A stretch of DNA of 64,000 nucleotides from NCBI GenBank assembly GCA_025267735.1, contig CM046304.1:6634001-6698000 (forward strand), in the 5' to 3' direction. Positions 45,434 through 57,570 of the stretch are shown in pieces. This stretch comes from Mactra quadrangularis (lineage: Eukaryota > Mollusca > Bivalvia > Venerida > Mactridae). The notes below the pieces were generated by a model. It saw only the letters and a list, made by a program, of their open reading frames with translations. It did not search any database and was not told the origin of the DNA. The translations under genes and the position numbers were made by a program. The stretch's first letter is position 1. Each line of letters starts with the position of its first letter.

Positions 45434-46194
45434 GCTCGTTTAGGATAACTTGAGACAAAATATAGTGCGTACAATTTGACCCCGACCTTACCTTTCACAT
45501 TTGCATCTAATTATCACCTACACATATCCCGGTGAAAATCAATACCACGCCTACTCTACACTTCGACTTGTTACGTATTTAAAGTAAAATTAGACATGTA
45601 TAGAGTATACACAGCCCGCATGTATAACAACTCACGATTCAAATGCATTCAATCGGGAAACTCGTGTTCTTACCTTTTTGACAACAATTAATAATAAAAT
45701 GGGTGTGGGGATGGTGATTGTGGGGCTAAAACCAACAACCTTTGAATTGGTAGCTAGCCTCATCGTATAATCCTCTGGTCCGGCCTATGTGTAATAGACA
45801 CTCATTGTACGCTTTAAATGTACTTTAAAATTAATCCCTGTGTTATTCGAGCATTGTCGATAAAATCCGATTGTTATCGAGCATTAATACTACATTCGTA
45901 TTCAATGTAATGAATATTCTTGCATAAAGATCAGGTCGGGGTCCATGTGTACGCACTATACAACGATACCATCTTTATACACAGGCGGATTTAAGTTTAG
46001 TACACGTAATTATTGACTATTATCAGTGTGTTTTTGATGTATTAAATTTAGTACGAGAACACATGTTCCACTCATTAAGACATGTTTAATACTTTTATTA
46101 CTTAAAATTAGCTGACCTCCCTGTTTTATGTAATACCCGAGTCATAAATATGTAAACATACTGAGTCGTTTGTCTCAAGTTATCCTAAACGAGC
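45434..46194. mobile_element. TIR element (761 bp)
   Basis: Ends GCTCGTTTAGGATAACTTGA / TCAAGTTATCCTAAACGAGC are perfect inverted repeats with further matching TGTCTC. A second inverted pair (GTGCGTACA...GACCCCGACCT with AGGTCGGGGTC...TGTACGCAC) lies inside. No ORF of note; probably a non-autonomous DNA transposon. Confidence 0.75.
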
Positions 46195-46261
46195 CATAAT
46201 ATGTCTCAAGTCAAATTTTTGCACACTATTTATAATATTGAAATTTAGTCATCACTCAGTG

Positions 46262-46402
46262 GCGCATACATTAACACCACTGATTTAAATACTCACTACA
46301 GCCTCTTATGTGCTCACGATCGATAATATATATAAACATAATTTGTACGGTGATTATCGATTAAATTTCAAGTATTTGAATCAGCAGGGTTAATGTATGC
46401 AT
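46262..46402. mobile_element. Hairpin MITE
   Basis: Arms of about 30 bp (GCATACATTAACACC...ATTTAAATACT and its reverse complement near 46,370-46,400) with an inner ATCGATAAT/ATTATCGAT pair. Confidence 0.6.
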
Positions 46403-46489
46403 CTCTAACAGTTGAATAAAATGTAAAAATATGCTTCTCTAAGAGAAAATATTTTGTGAATAAGGTTGGCATTTGTCTTAAAGTATATA

Positions 46490-46842
46490 CAGTACCCACC
46501 AAAAGTTTGGAGACAAAACACATTGACCACAGTTCTTGAACTTTGAAGATTACTTTTGTTGAATCATCATTTTTGATATATTAAAGTATGATTTGTGATT
46601 AAATGAAAACAATTTTCTTGAAAGTAATATATTTATTAGATTCTGCATCTGACATCCTAAAGTCTCAAAAACCCTGTTTATTGTATTTTTTCCATGACAT
46701 GGATTTATGCTAATATTGTTGGCTCATTTACTATAATTATAATGATAACCAAAAATAAGCAAAACTTTAAAAGCATCGCAACATAAACAATATTTAGTAG
46801 GCATACAAAAGGAACATTTCTCCAAACTTTTGGTGGGCACTA
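46490..46842. mobile_element. Tc1/mariner-type MITE (353 bp) with TA target site
   Basis: Termini CAGTACCCACCAAAAGTTTG and CAAACTTTTGGTGGGCACTA are inverted repeats of about 25 bp, flanked by TA on both sides. No transposase; mobilised in trans if at all. Confidence 0.8.
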
Positions 46843-48687
46843 TATATCCGACATGAGTGTACAATGTTGAAACTATGCTGCCGTTATAAGTAACGTATTA
46901 CCACTGTGTTAAATGAAGCAATCATAGATTAATTTCCTTGGATAGGAAAAATGTGCCTCTGATAAGGGTTCAAACCAGGGACCTCTCGATCTAAAAACAT
47001 GTTGTTTTTTTTTTTCGTTTTTTCGTCAAAGCATATGGTCCTACTAGCGGAATGATGGACTTTTTTTATTCAGATTAAGAATTTAGGACTTTAATCATGT
47101 CCAAAATCGTATGATTTTGCATTAATCAATATTGGCTTCATATGGGAACTTTACTGTGTTACTGCCCCTTCATGTATTTTATTATGCTTTTATGCATTTA
47201 TATTGACGTATTCTTTCAGATTTTATGAGTTTATGGAGTGGATCTATAACATGGAAGTATTGCAGTGATATAATTTACTGTTTGTGTCTAGATGGGTTTG
47301 ATGACAATGATCAACTACTTTAATCAAGGAAGTATATTTTCAAACAATATTACCTTCAAATTTTAGTAGCATTTTGTTTAAATCTGCTTATATTTTATAA
47401 ACATTTAGTCGACTTTGAAATCTTTTACAATAATTTCCTAACGATCAAATTCACCATTATGCTGATGACCTTCAAAGTACTTATTTACATCTGAAGTGAG
47501 GGAGTTACTCGCAGATTGTTTTACGTAATGTCCCTGTGGGATTCGCACCAAGACCTTTCAATAAAACGTTCTATCTTTGGACTTCTTCCTGTATGTGATA
47601 CATTACTGGTTCCTTACCTAGTAAAATATGCAGATGATAAATAATGGTGAAAGCAGAATATACTATTCCTTACTTGTAATTAGTAAAACTATCTATAAGC
47701 GACGATTTGAAATATACAATATAATTTGAGACCTGCTCCGTTTGCTCAATTTGTAGCGATTCTTACTTCGGATATAGACTTCTTTGAGTCGAATCTCTGG
47801 CTGCTTAAACACTTCGTAAGTATTTTTTATGAAATTTAGTTTTCAACGGACATTTTTCCGAACTGTTGCAGGGCAGTTAACAGGCACTGACAAAGATGTG
47901 TGCTTAATACATACGTATTAGTAAAAACTTAGGTCCAGAGACCTATGCCTGTTTAGGAACAATGGTGTTTTATATAAAATGTACGTTGCTATCATTTATT
48001 ATATGTCTTTCTTCTGTATAGCTACTTGTCTAGTTCCAAGTCGTACTTTGGCAGGTAAAAGCATGATCATAGCCGCGCCCTATGTAATGAATTAGATATT
48101 GGATAATTATGTTTTTAAATGAGCATTTCTCACTACACAGGCTTAAATCAAAGGATCATTGTACAAGAATTGCAGTGGATACTTTTTTAAGTTGTTTGGT
48201 TACATTAATTTATGCAAAGTAAAGGATCCGAAATTCTAACGAGACTTATCCACGTCCGAAGTGTGTTCACTTGAGACAAGTTTTTGTTAGTCGTCGCTCT
48301 AATGTACGTGGAATCTGAAAAATCGAAATCGAATGTCCTATACAGTACCGAACTCCAACTATTTAAAGTAAATATCGTCAGCAAATGATCATGCAAAATT
48401 AAGAAAACGTTATACCTGTATAATAACTATGGAGGCCGCCATGATTCCCGTTTGCCTGGCACGATAACGATAGTGGTAAGGGGCAGGTAATCCAGGCTAT
48501 ATAGCTACAATAATGTTTATTGATGATGAGTCGAAAACATCAGAAATACAGAGTTTAATTACATACTAGTTTTCTGAAACATTTTCTGTGGCCATAAACA
48601 TAGTTTTGTATTTGGACAAATCTACAGCCAAGTAGTGTTAGGGAAATCATTTTACTTTCATTTGTACTTGGAAACTTTGGTACTTTA
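46843..48687. other. Non-coding with two tRNA-like remnants
   Basis: Minus-strand B-box-like GGTTTGAACCC at about 46,970 and GGTGCGAATCCC at about 47,540 mark degraded tRNA-derived sequences. No gene supported. Confidence 0.4.
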
Positions 48688-48991
48688 CAGGGGCGGATCC
48701 AGGATTTTTTCAGGGGGGGGGTCCGAACTTTTTCTAGGGGGGTTCAAACTTTTACTAGGGGGGCCAAACTTTCGCACTACAACCACATTATACACATTTT
48801 GCAGAATAATGCAAAATACATTGTAATTATAATACAAACTAAATAATCATTAAATCTATGTTAAGCACCGAGAAAAATTGCTTCATGCTACTTAAAAATG
48901 ACGTACAGTCAAGAAATACACTAATATACAAGTACATTTTGGAAATTCTAGGGGGTCCGGACCCCCTGACTCCCCGCTGGATCCGCCTATG
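48688..48991. mobile_element. MITE with CAGGGGCGGATCCAG termini (~304 bp)
   Basis: Left CAGGGGCGGATCCAGG and right CTGGATCCGCCTATG form inverted ends; G-rich runs follow the left end (48,711-48,765). Similar ends are common in hAT-like non-autonomous elements, but no clear 8-bp duplication was seen. Confidence 0.65.
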
Positions 48992-49360
48992 CTTTTCTTA
49001 CGTAATTTACTGACCAACTGTTTCGTTTTTCATTTTCAGATAATGGTTGTTGGTGCATTGATGTTTTAAGTTAAGTATATATTAAAGCTTAGATATTAAA
49101 GATCTATCTTTGTACGATTTCCTTAAGATTTCAAGCGTTAATACTAAACACATCGGTTAAGATTCAACATGGTGGAAGACATTTAGACAGTGACAGAAAA
49201 GTAAAGAATTGGTAAGTTTAATTTACTTTTATATTCTAGTTATGTCATTTGTTTATAACCTGAAGTATCTGTTCGCCATACATAGCACATACATTGGATA
49301 TTGAATAATTCAATCTCCCTTGGTGTCTGTGCTTGAATTGACTTATTCATTATCCAATGA

Positions 49361-49434
49361 GCCGCCCGCCAGCTCAGTCGGTAGTACGCAAGTCTACTGA
49401 TCGAGGGGTCGTGGGTTCGATTCCTGGGCGGGGC
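49361..49434 (+). tRNA. tRNA-like sequence (SINE head or pseudogene)
   Basis: A-box AGCTCAGTCGGTAG and B-box GGGTTCGATTCC with a GC-rich acceptor (GCCGCCC/GGGCGGG) are present, but T and anticodon stems are imperfect. A diverged copy follows the hairpin at 57.5 kb. Confidence 0.5.
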
Positions 49435-50260
49435 ATACTTTCGCGGAGCTTGATCATGAAATTATTTCTACTACTTACATTGTATTATTTTTTGATTATT
49501 AGATTGTTTTTGTTTTGTTTTGGTCTTTAGTATGTCCGTGTCTGGCCTGAGGTTTGCACCGATATCTCAGGTCCCCGCATGCTTGCCCATCCTATTTGTC
49601 CCATCCCCCCATGGTGAGGGCTCGGTCTGTTGGGGTTTTTAAGAGTCATTGGCTTCATAACCCCCAGCATCACGGCTCGGAACGCTTTGGTCACTATTAT
49701 TCGTATTCTTGTTGGCTTATAGAATTTCATAGTAGCTTTATCTAGTTTAGGCATACATGTTTAGGGAACGGGGATGTTTTGTGGGTTTTGAGTAGGGTAA
49801 TTAGAAGAGGGTTTGGGGTTTTATTTTAGTAAATGATTGGGAAGTTTGGATTTAACTTCAGAATTGAAAGGGTTTGTGCGTTGTTTTTTTCTATGGCAAT
49901 GAGGGAATAGGGTTGGGGCTTCATAGGTGAAAATCTACTGAAGAAATGTCGCAAGATATTTGAAGCTAATTAAAAATTAAAGATGATTATTAAATTTAAC
50001 ATGGCGAGTTTAGAGGCCGAATTTGGCATACGTAGGGAATAGTAAAAATAGCTACTTAAAAATAGTGACGCTGACAGGGGTTCCCAAGGGGGTGGGGTTT
50101 CTTTAGAATGAGTTTGTGACCATCAGTTTCTCTTTTAGTAAAATATTAATTAATGAATCTTCTTAAATGTTAATTATTTTATCAAAATAATTATTAAGCA
50201 GATTGTATTTTATAAGAAATACTGAAATATTTAATTTATTTATGTACTGTTATTGATCTT
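49435..50260. other. Non-coding; GC-richer patch at 49,530-49,720
   Basis: The patch (CCCATCCCCCCATGGTGAGG, GTTGGGGTTTTTAAG) stands out from the AT-rich surroundings and is open in two overlapping directions without any recognised family. It may be the body of the SINE starting at 49,361. Confidence 0.35.
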
Positions 50261-50977
50261 GTATTGTACGATTATATTGAACTGTCCGATTGCATAAATT
50301 AAAACGTCACATAACACGGAATATTTAATCCTCGGATAAATTTCGGTAGTTCACGTGGAATGTATCGTTAGCAGATAACAGTGATGTATTACATATTATT
50401 AGCAATGAGTATCGAAGTTTGTGTGGCCGAGTGGTAAGGCGGTGGGACTGCCAACCTTTAGTCGTGGGTTCAAATCCCGATAGAAACATATTTTATCTCT
50501 TATTTTCGTAAAATACAACGTCTTCATGCATCATAGAAATTATGATTGTCTTTGTTATTTTTTACCGCTAAATTCGACACTATAAAATAAGAACATCCAG
50601 TAGCGCAAACGACACAGCTTGTGAAACTGAATTATATTTGAGATTGTTTGTTTTGTAGCGTTTTATTTATATTTCAAAAAATGATGCTGAATAAAATAAA
50701 ACAAAAAATATTCAGAAAATAAAAATGCTAACAATACAAAGAGTAAAAAATGGCACCTTTAGAGTTCGAACTCGCACTCCTTTTAAAAATAGATGTTCTG
50801 AACCATTTCACTTTAACCGTACGACTATTCAGTCAGACGAGATAATGTCACTAATTTAACCTACACATTGTATTTTCTATTGCAAAATTCTATATAAAGA
50901 ACACGGAAAATAATATATACAGTGTGCGATAACCGTGTAATTATGCAATCGGACAGTTCAATATAATCGTACAATAC
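50261..50977. mobile_element. TIR element (717 bp) with perfect 37-bp ends and two tRNA-like sequences
   Basis: 50,261-50,297 and 50,941-50,977 are exact reverse complements (GTATTGTACGATTATATTGA then ACTGTCCGATTGCATAA). A tRNA-like sequence lies on the plus strand at 50,416-50,490 and another on the minus strand at about 50,752-50,825, placed nearly symmetrically. Confidence 0.8.
50416..50490 (+). tRNA. tRNA-like sequence, Ser/Leu-type A-box
   Basis: GTGGCCGAGTGGTAAGGC (A-box, D stem GCC/GGC), B-box GGGTTCAAATCCC, and acceptor GTTTGTG/TAGAAAC with one mismatch. The anticodon arm pairs poorly. Likely a pseudogene inside the TIR element. Confidence 0.5.
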
Positions 50978-51328
50978 ACCGCATAAATTCCTACAATGTC
51001 CTGTCCTTGAACTTTATTTGTGTTTGTTTATTATAAGTACAGTTTTTTTTCGTAAAACTTTTAAGGTAAGAAATCTCTAAATATTTTGAATACATGTTTT
51101 TTTCTGAAATAATAACAAATAATTCAGCTAAAAGTTGTGCGTTTGAAGGTGATAGCAATGTTTTAATTGTATTACTAATCATTAAATGGAGATAAATAAA
51201 TACGTGTTTGCGTTTGAGGTCTAAACATTTAAGGAATTGCTGGTACTGAAGTTACATCGTAAAAATAGAGGTGTCAATAATACTACCTAAAAAGTTTATT
51301 GTGCCAAAATAAGAGATGCGCTGTATAG

Positions 51329-53602
51329 CATGTAATTCTATCTACATTCTCATGTAGGTTTCTGTCTCTTATAAAAATAAAATACACACAGTGTAACTTG
51401 TCATTCAGTCCTAATCCTTAGTTGAGTATATTTCTTTAATTAAAATTACACACATAACATGGCATGCCATTTTATCATTATTCTCTTGTAGGTTTCTATC
51501 TTCTATTAAGATAAGGTAAACAGAATGGCATTCCAATCTATCAATATTTTCACGTAGGTTTCTGTCTTCAATATGGCATGCCATTCTATCATTATTCTGA
51601 GGTAAGTATCTTTTTTCAAGTAAGAAACATACCCACAATATGACACGTCTTTCCATCAATATTCTCATAGTGGCTTCTATCTTAAAATAAGATAACACTC
51701 ACAACATCGCAGGCCTTTCATATAATGTTTCTCAGGAAAACATACGCACAATATGACATGTCATTCTATCAATTTTCTCAGGTAAGTATCTTTCTTTAAT
51801 AAAGAAAACCTACACAATTTGTTTTTCTTTCAATATTCCCATTTAACTATATATTTTCCAATTACATAACACACATAATATGGCATGTCATTCAGTTATT
51901 ATTCTTATGTAGGTTCAATTAAGATAACAAAAACACACTGGCAGGTCATTCTATCAATATGCGCATGCATATAGGGGGATCTGTCTTCATTTAATATAAC
52001 AAACACATAATATGACATATCATTCTATCATTATTCTCATGTACGTTTCTGTCTTCAATTAAGATAACAAACACACACTATCGCATGCCTTTCTACTATT
52101 TTTCTCAGGAAAGTATCTTTCTTAAATTGTGAAAACTTACTTACAATATGGCATGTCTTTCTATCAATATTTTCTTAAAGGTTTCAATTTTCAAACAATA
52201 TAACAAAAACAAAAGGCATCACATTCTATTGTTATTCTCATATAGATTTCTGTCTTCAATAAAGATAACACAGAATATATCATGTCATTCTATCATTATT
52301 TTCAGGTAAGTATCTTTCTTCAATTAAGAATACTCACGATATGGCAAATCATTCTAGATATCATTATTCTCCTGTAGGATTCTGTCTTTCATTGAGATAA
52401 TACAATGTCGCATGCCTTTCATTCAACTTTCTCCTGTAGGTTTCTATCTTAAATTCAGATTACACACAATATGGCATGCCTTTCTATTAATCTTCCCATT
52501 GAGGTTTCTGTCTTAAAATAAGATAACACACACATTAAGGCATGCCATCATTATTCTCCTGTAGGATTCTGTCTTTAATTGAGACAATACAATATCGCAT
52601 GCCTTTCAATCAATTTTCTCCTGTAGGTTTCTATCTTAAATTCAGATTACACACAATATGGCATGTCATTCTAGCATTATTCCCTTAGATGTTTTTATCT
52701 TCTTCAATCAAGATAATACACATAACCATGCATCCCATTCTATCATTTCAGTAAATGAAATATTTCTTCAATTTCAAAAAATACACACAATATCACATGC
52801 CTTTCTATCAATATTCCCATTAAGGTTTCTCTCTTCAAATAAGATAACACACAATAAAGCGTGTCATTCTATCATTTTCCTGTAGGTTTCTGTCTTCAAT
52901 TAAGATTACACGCACTTATGGCATGTCATTATATCATGACTCTCAGGTAAGTATCTTTCTTCAATTGAAATAAACTTACACATAATACGACATGCCATTC
53001 TATGATTACTCTTAGTTAAGTATCTGTTTCAACTAAGAAAATATACACATAATATGGCATGCCTTTCTATCGATATTCTCATGTAGGTTTCTGTCTTTAA
53101 TTAGGATAACACTCAAAATATGGCATGCCATTCTATCATTATTCTTCTGTAAGTTTCTGTCTTCAATTCAAATAACATACTCAAATGTGGCATGCATTTT
53201 TTTAATACCCCCCCCCCCATTTAATTATCTATTTTCAAATAACATAACACACATTATATTGCATGTCATTCTATTAATATTATCATGTAGATTTCTGTTT
53301 TAATCAAGATACCATACACATACTATGGCATGTCATTCATTTTTGTCAGGTAAGTAGCTGTCTTCAATTAAGAACTATTCTAACATTATGACATGCAATT
53401 CTGCCATTATTCCCCAGTAGGTTTCTGTCTTCAATTAAGATTACACTCAAAATATGGCTTTCCTTTCTACTCTTTTCACCAGGACAGTTTCTTTTATCAA
53501 TTTATAAAACATACACTCAATACGGCATGCCTTTCTTTCATTGCTGTCATTTGGGTTTCTATCTACAAATAAGAGAACACTTAAAATATGGCCATATGTC
53601 TC
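51329..53602. repeat. Tandem array, ~66-bp unit, about 34 copies
   Basis: Units read roughly ATGGCATGTCATTCTATCAT, TATTCTCATGTAGG, TTTCTGTCTTCAATTAAGAT, AACACACAC. Two subtypes alternate irregularly: GTAGGTTTCTGTCTTC and AGGTAAGTATCTTTCTTC. GGCATGCC-type palindromes and CAGGTAAGTAT donor-like sites recur. Confidence 0.9.
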
Positions 53603-53900
53603 TGGTTATAATCAAACATATTTAACACTAGCTAGAGTTGTTTTCCGACAATACAAGACCAGACCTTTCAAGGGTGGCTAGAGTCAGAAAGGATTCCGAA
53701 GGACATTTGCCCCTGGTAAAGGAAGCCACCACCCCCCAGAAGCCAAGGGTGTATTCTCGATGATTTTCGTGAAAATATTATCAGAATCGTAGCATATTGA
53801 GTTGACTACAAACATACATATTTCTTAAGTTACATTTATGGAGTCAGTTTCGCTGCATCTGTGACGTCACTTTTCAATCTTTTTCTTTTTTAATTGGGTT

Positions 53901-54055
53901 TTAACGTCGTATTCAACACATATTAAGGTTATATATACGATGACCAGCTCTTCCAGGTTTCCTGGACACTTTTCTTTCACCAGTACTAACTTACCCTACC
54001 ACGAGACCGACAACTCACGTGTAGGGTATGACCTACCGCGACCGGGCTCGAACCC
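53901..54055 (-). mobile_element. SINE, minus orientation, head truncated
   Basis: Tail TAACGTCGTATTCAACAC, CCAGGTTTCCTGGACAC-like body, then B-box GGTTCGAGCCCGGTCG on the minus strand. The A-box is missing at the junction with the next SINE. Confidence 0.7.
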
Positions 54056-54095
54056 GCGTTCAATTTTCAAGATGGTGTATATAAGATTGTAAACC

Positions 54096-54373
54096 CGGGT
54101 CGATAGCGCAGTTGGTAGCGCGCCGGGATTTGGATACTCGTGCCCGAGGGGGTGCGGGTTCGAATCCCAACCGGGGAGGTTATACCCTTCCATGAAAATT
54201 TGACAATAATGTCGATTTTCCTCCATTGGTTAGATAATATGGAGAAGTTTCCGGCCTTGTGGAAGGGTAGTTGAGTACTGGTTATAGACAATGGTCCAGG
54301 AAAGCTAGGTTAGGTGCGCTGGACGCCGTGAAATGACCTCAATTGTGTTGATACGGCGTTAACTCCAATAAAT
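54096..54373 (+). mobile_element. tRNA-derived SINE, full-length reference copy
   Basis: Head has A-box ATAGCGCAGTTGGTAGCGC and B-box GGGTTCGAATCCC. Body: TTTGACAATAATGTCGATTT and ATGGAGAAGTTTCCGGCC. Tail: AGGAAAGCTAGGTTAGGTGC and TGTGTTGATACGGCGTTAA, ending in (AAAT)n at about 54,366-54,390. This copy defines the family used for the others in the window. Confidence 0.85.
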
Positions 54374-54482
54374 AAATAAATAAATAAATATAAGATTGCA
54401 TGGTCTCATCGATATTAATATAGCTTATATCAAATAAAACACCCTTTTAAATTTACTTTTAATTCAGCATTATATTATACAT

Positions 54483-55998
54483 GTCCAACCTGTGAACAAC
54501 GGCCGGCCAAGGGAAAATAGAAAAGTGGCCTTTGTTCACAGGTGGCCTTTGTTCGGAGGGAGGAACAAACGGGCAATGTTTCGTCAGACTTGAGAGACAG
54601 AGTTCATAATTAACATGAATTAATAATTAAAATTGTTTTTATTTTCAACCTTAATTCATTATTCACATTATCATTATTGAAGTTGTGACTATAAATGAAT
54701 AAAACAAAACTTTGAACAAAGAATGACTAAAACAAAGAAATCAGTGATTTTTTGTTTGCAGCTACATTTCATGCTATGCCCTCAACATTAACAAATGCAC
54801 TCTACAAATTCTTACTACTCTGACCTTTTTTATAGTATTTCTATCTTATCCCAGTTGTCAAATTAACTGTATACAGCGGACACAGTTGAACGAATTTAGC
54901 ATGAATTAATAATTAAAATTGTTTTTATTTTCAACCTTAATTCATTATTCACATTATCATTATTGAAGTTGTGACTATAAATGAATAAAACAAAACTTTG
55001 AACAAAGAATGACTAAAACAAAGAAATCAGTGATTTTTTGTTTGCAGCTACATTTCATGCTATGCCTTCAACATTAACAAATGCACTCCACAAATTCTCA
55101 CTTCTCTGACCTTTTTTATAGTATTTCTATCTTATCCCAGTTGTCAAATTAACTGTATACAGCGGTCACAGTTGAACGAATTTAGCATGAATTAATAATT
55201 AAAATTGTTTTTATTTTCAACCTTAATTCATTATTCACATTATCATTATTGAAGTTGTGACTATAAATGAATAAAACAAAACTTTGAAAAAAGAATGACT
55301 AAAACAAAGAAAACAGTGATTTTTTGTTTGCAGCTACATTTCATGCTATGCCCTCAACATTAACAAATGTACTCTACAAATTCTCACTACTCTGACCTTT
55401 TGTATAGTCTTTCTATCTTATCCCAGTTGTCAAATTACCTGTATACAACGGTCACAGTTGAACGAATTTAGGAACAGCGTGTCACAAACATTTATCTAAC
55501 TGCCGGACGTGTGAAAAACAAACCTAGTAGAGTCTCCAAACATTCAAAACTAATTAACAAAGTGTCATCACATGACGTAATTTACTCCCGATTTACAAAT
55601 AAATTTAACAATAAAAGGATACATTAGCATATTTTTATAATAAGGTGACGAGAAAATTGTCTACAGCTTGATTATAACTAATAAAATCGTACTCGAGATG
55701 GTTTGTATACGAAAAATCCGGAAAAAGTCGGATTACGGGTTTTTAGCTTAACTTTAACAAAAATGGCGGCCTGCTTTCGAAATCGCCTTTATACGAAATA
55801 CTGTCTTCAAACAATCGTCTGGCCGTTATTCACAGTTCTAAACTGGCCGCGGGGATGGTTTTGACTGGCCGCTGGTCGCAGTCGACAGGTGGCCGTTATT
55901 CACGGCCTTTTTAAGAGCGTTTTCGGTCGGGGGAAATCGAAATGGCCGCTGTCGGCAGGTGCCCGCTATTCGGAGGTGGCCGTTAGCACAAGTTGGAC
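54483..55998. mobile_element. TIR element (~1.5 kb) containing a triplicated 286-bp unit
   Basis: Left end GTCCAACCTGTGAACAACGG and right end GGCCGTTAGCACAAGTTGGAC are inverted. Next to both ends short GGTGGCCGTTATTCACGG-like motifs repeat. The middle is three near-identical 286-bp units (54,614; 54,900; 55,186 to 55,471). No transposase seen. Confidence 0.7.
54614..55471. repeat. 286-bp tandem repeat, 3 copies
   Basis: Each unit starts CATGAATTAATAATTAAAAT and ends GTTGAACGAATTTAG. Only a few substitutions and no length change separate the copies, so the expansion is recent. Confidence 0.92.
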
Positions 55999-56001
55999 TG
56001 T

Positions 56002-57482
56002 AATTCAATTTGCCTCAATAAATCATTTTGGTACTCTCCAATACATCGATTCGAAAGATTCACTATTCACTGAGCTGCGGAGGGAGCGTATCAATTTAGT
56101 TGAAAAGGTGACTTCTTTAATTTACAAAGGCAACTTAAATTAATGTTAAAATTTATGTTATTATTCCAAATTTATTTTTAATTTGTTTTTGAAATCTAAT
56201 ATAATTCTTCAATGCTTTAAATTCAAATTATTTAATTAAATGAGATTATGAATGTTTCTTGCTTTTTACTTACTATGCTTGTTATTGTAAGAACTTTTGT
56301 GAAAAGCGCCACATGTCATTAGCAGAGTTTTGTGTATAAGATTCAGAGAGTAACAATTCACAGATTAAGTATAAGTTCGGTTTTTTTTGAAATTATTTCA
56401 TGCGATCTTTGATTACTGTCTTTATTTTGGCTGCTGAAGAAATAGACGAAAATAAAGAGTGGCCTATCTGTAAGTAAATGCATGCTAAATATTTCCCACG
56501 AAAATATACGTTACACCACGTACTTGAGCAGTTTCTAAAACTATTGCCAGATGCATATTCCGTTTTTTGGAAAGAATTGTTTTCAAACAATTCCTTTCTA
56601 TGTCAGCGCTCTGCAAGATTTGATTTTATTTCTGAGAATTTCAAACGCTCTGTAGATAAGCCTGTATATTGACTGACGATGTAAACATCCTAGTAATCAA
56701 AGCACCGATAGCGCTGTCAGACATGGGGTTTTGGTAGAGTATATGGTTGCATGCTACTCATGGAAGCGATACAAGGGACCTTTAATACCTTACATAAACC
56801 AGATAAGATATACACGTGCTTCTTATCGTCTACTTGTTAACGTGTTATGCGGACTTTATTAATTGCAGTCCCTTTATTTGCGCGCGCACAACCGAATGTA
56901 ATCGTCCGCGACAAATTTTGATGTGATTTTAACAAGTTTAGTACAATTAGGCACACGACTTTAAATGATGGTGTTTCATGTAATTAATATCTACCCCATA
57001 TGTAACGGAACAGACAATTTTACTGCATTTTCTGTGACTTGTAATGTATTGTTCTTGCAATCTATATGTCAGTTTGTCTAAAATATCAAGAATGAATTTT
57101 TTTGAAGCAATTACAGACACTAAATGGTATTTTGGAAATATACAAAAACTTTACCAGATCTGTGAACTAGTTCCTTTATAATATTATTCGGCACCAGTTG
57201 GATAACAAGATAATTAATGATTAGAATCTACCATGAGTTAAACACAGACATGTATTCAGTTTAAACAAAGACTTTTATTAGTTTTGTTTATTTTATCTTA
57301 GTCTGTAGGAATGATGGCTTTATATTTGAAGTTGATATTAAAAAAAGAAACGCACAAACCATTTTCTGTTTTTGTTATCAGATGAATTGTCGATGTTTAA
57401 AGTGAAAATAAATATGGAGGTTATTTTCTTCAACTCAGAGCGAATATTTATCTACCTTGAAATTTTCGGTGACATCACGTCA
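56002..57482. other. Non-coding interval with a direct repeat at 56,225-56,332
   Basis: AATTATTTAATTAAATG...AAAGCGCCACATGTCATTAGCAGAG-type sequence at 56,225-56,332 recurs at the end of the window (63,894). Small open frames at 55,889-56,143 and 56,478-56,672 have no recognised family. Otherwise nothing seen. Confidence 0.45.
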
Positions 57483-57508
57483 CCTTCTTCAGCTGACTGA
57501 TTTTGATC

Positions 57509-57570
57509 ACATGACCGGTGAAGGGTCACGTGAAGGGTCCTCGTATCACGTGACCCTTCACCGGTCATGT
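57509..57570. repeat. Perfect 25-bp inverted repeat with 12-nt loop
   Basis: Arms 57,509-57,533 and 57,546-57,570 are exact reverse complements (ACATGACCGGTGAAGGGTCA then CGTGA). Each arm holds a CACGTG E-box. Outer arms CCTTCTTCAGCTGAC / GTCAGCTAAAGAAGG pair with one mismatch. A tRNA-like remnant similar to 49,361 follows at 57,583-57,650. Confidence 0.9.

Noticed and set aside
49527..49754. 75-codon minus-strand ORF in the GC-richer patch
   Set aside because: Both strands are open there because of composition; probably SINE body.
53996..54291. Overlapping ORFs in the SINE pair
   Set aside because: They translate tRNA-derived SINE heads and are not genes.
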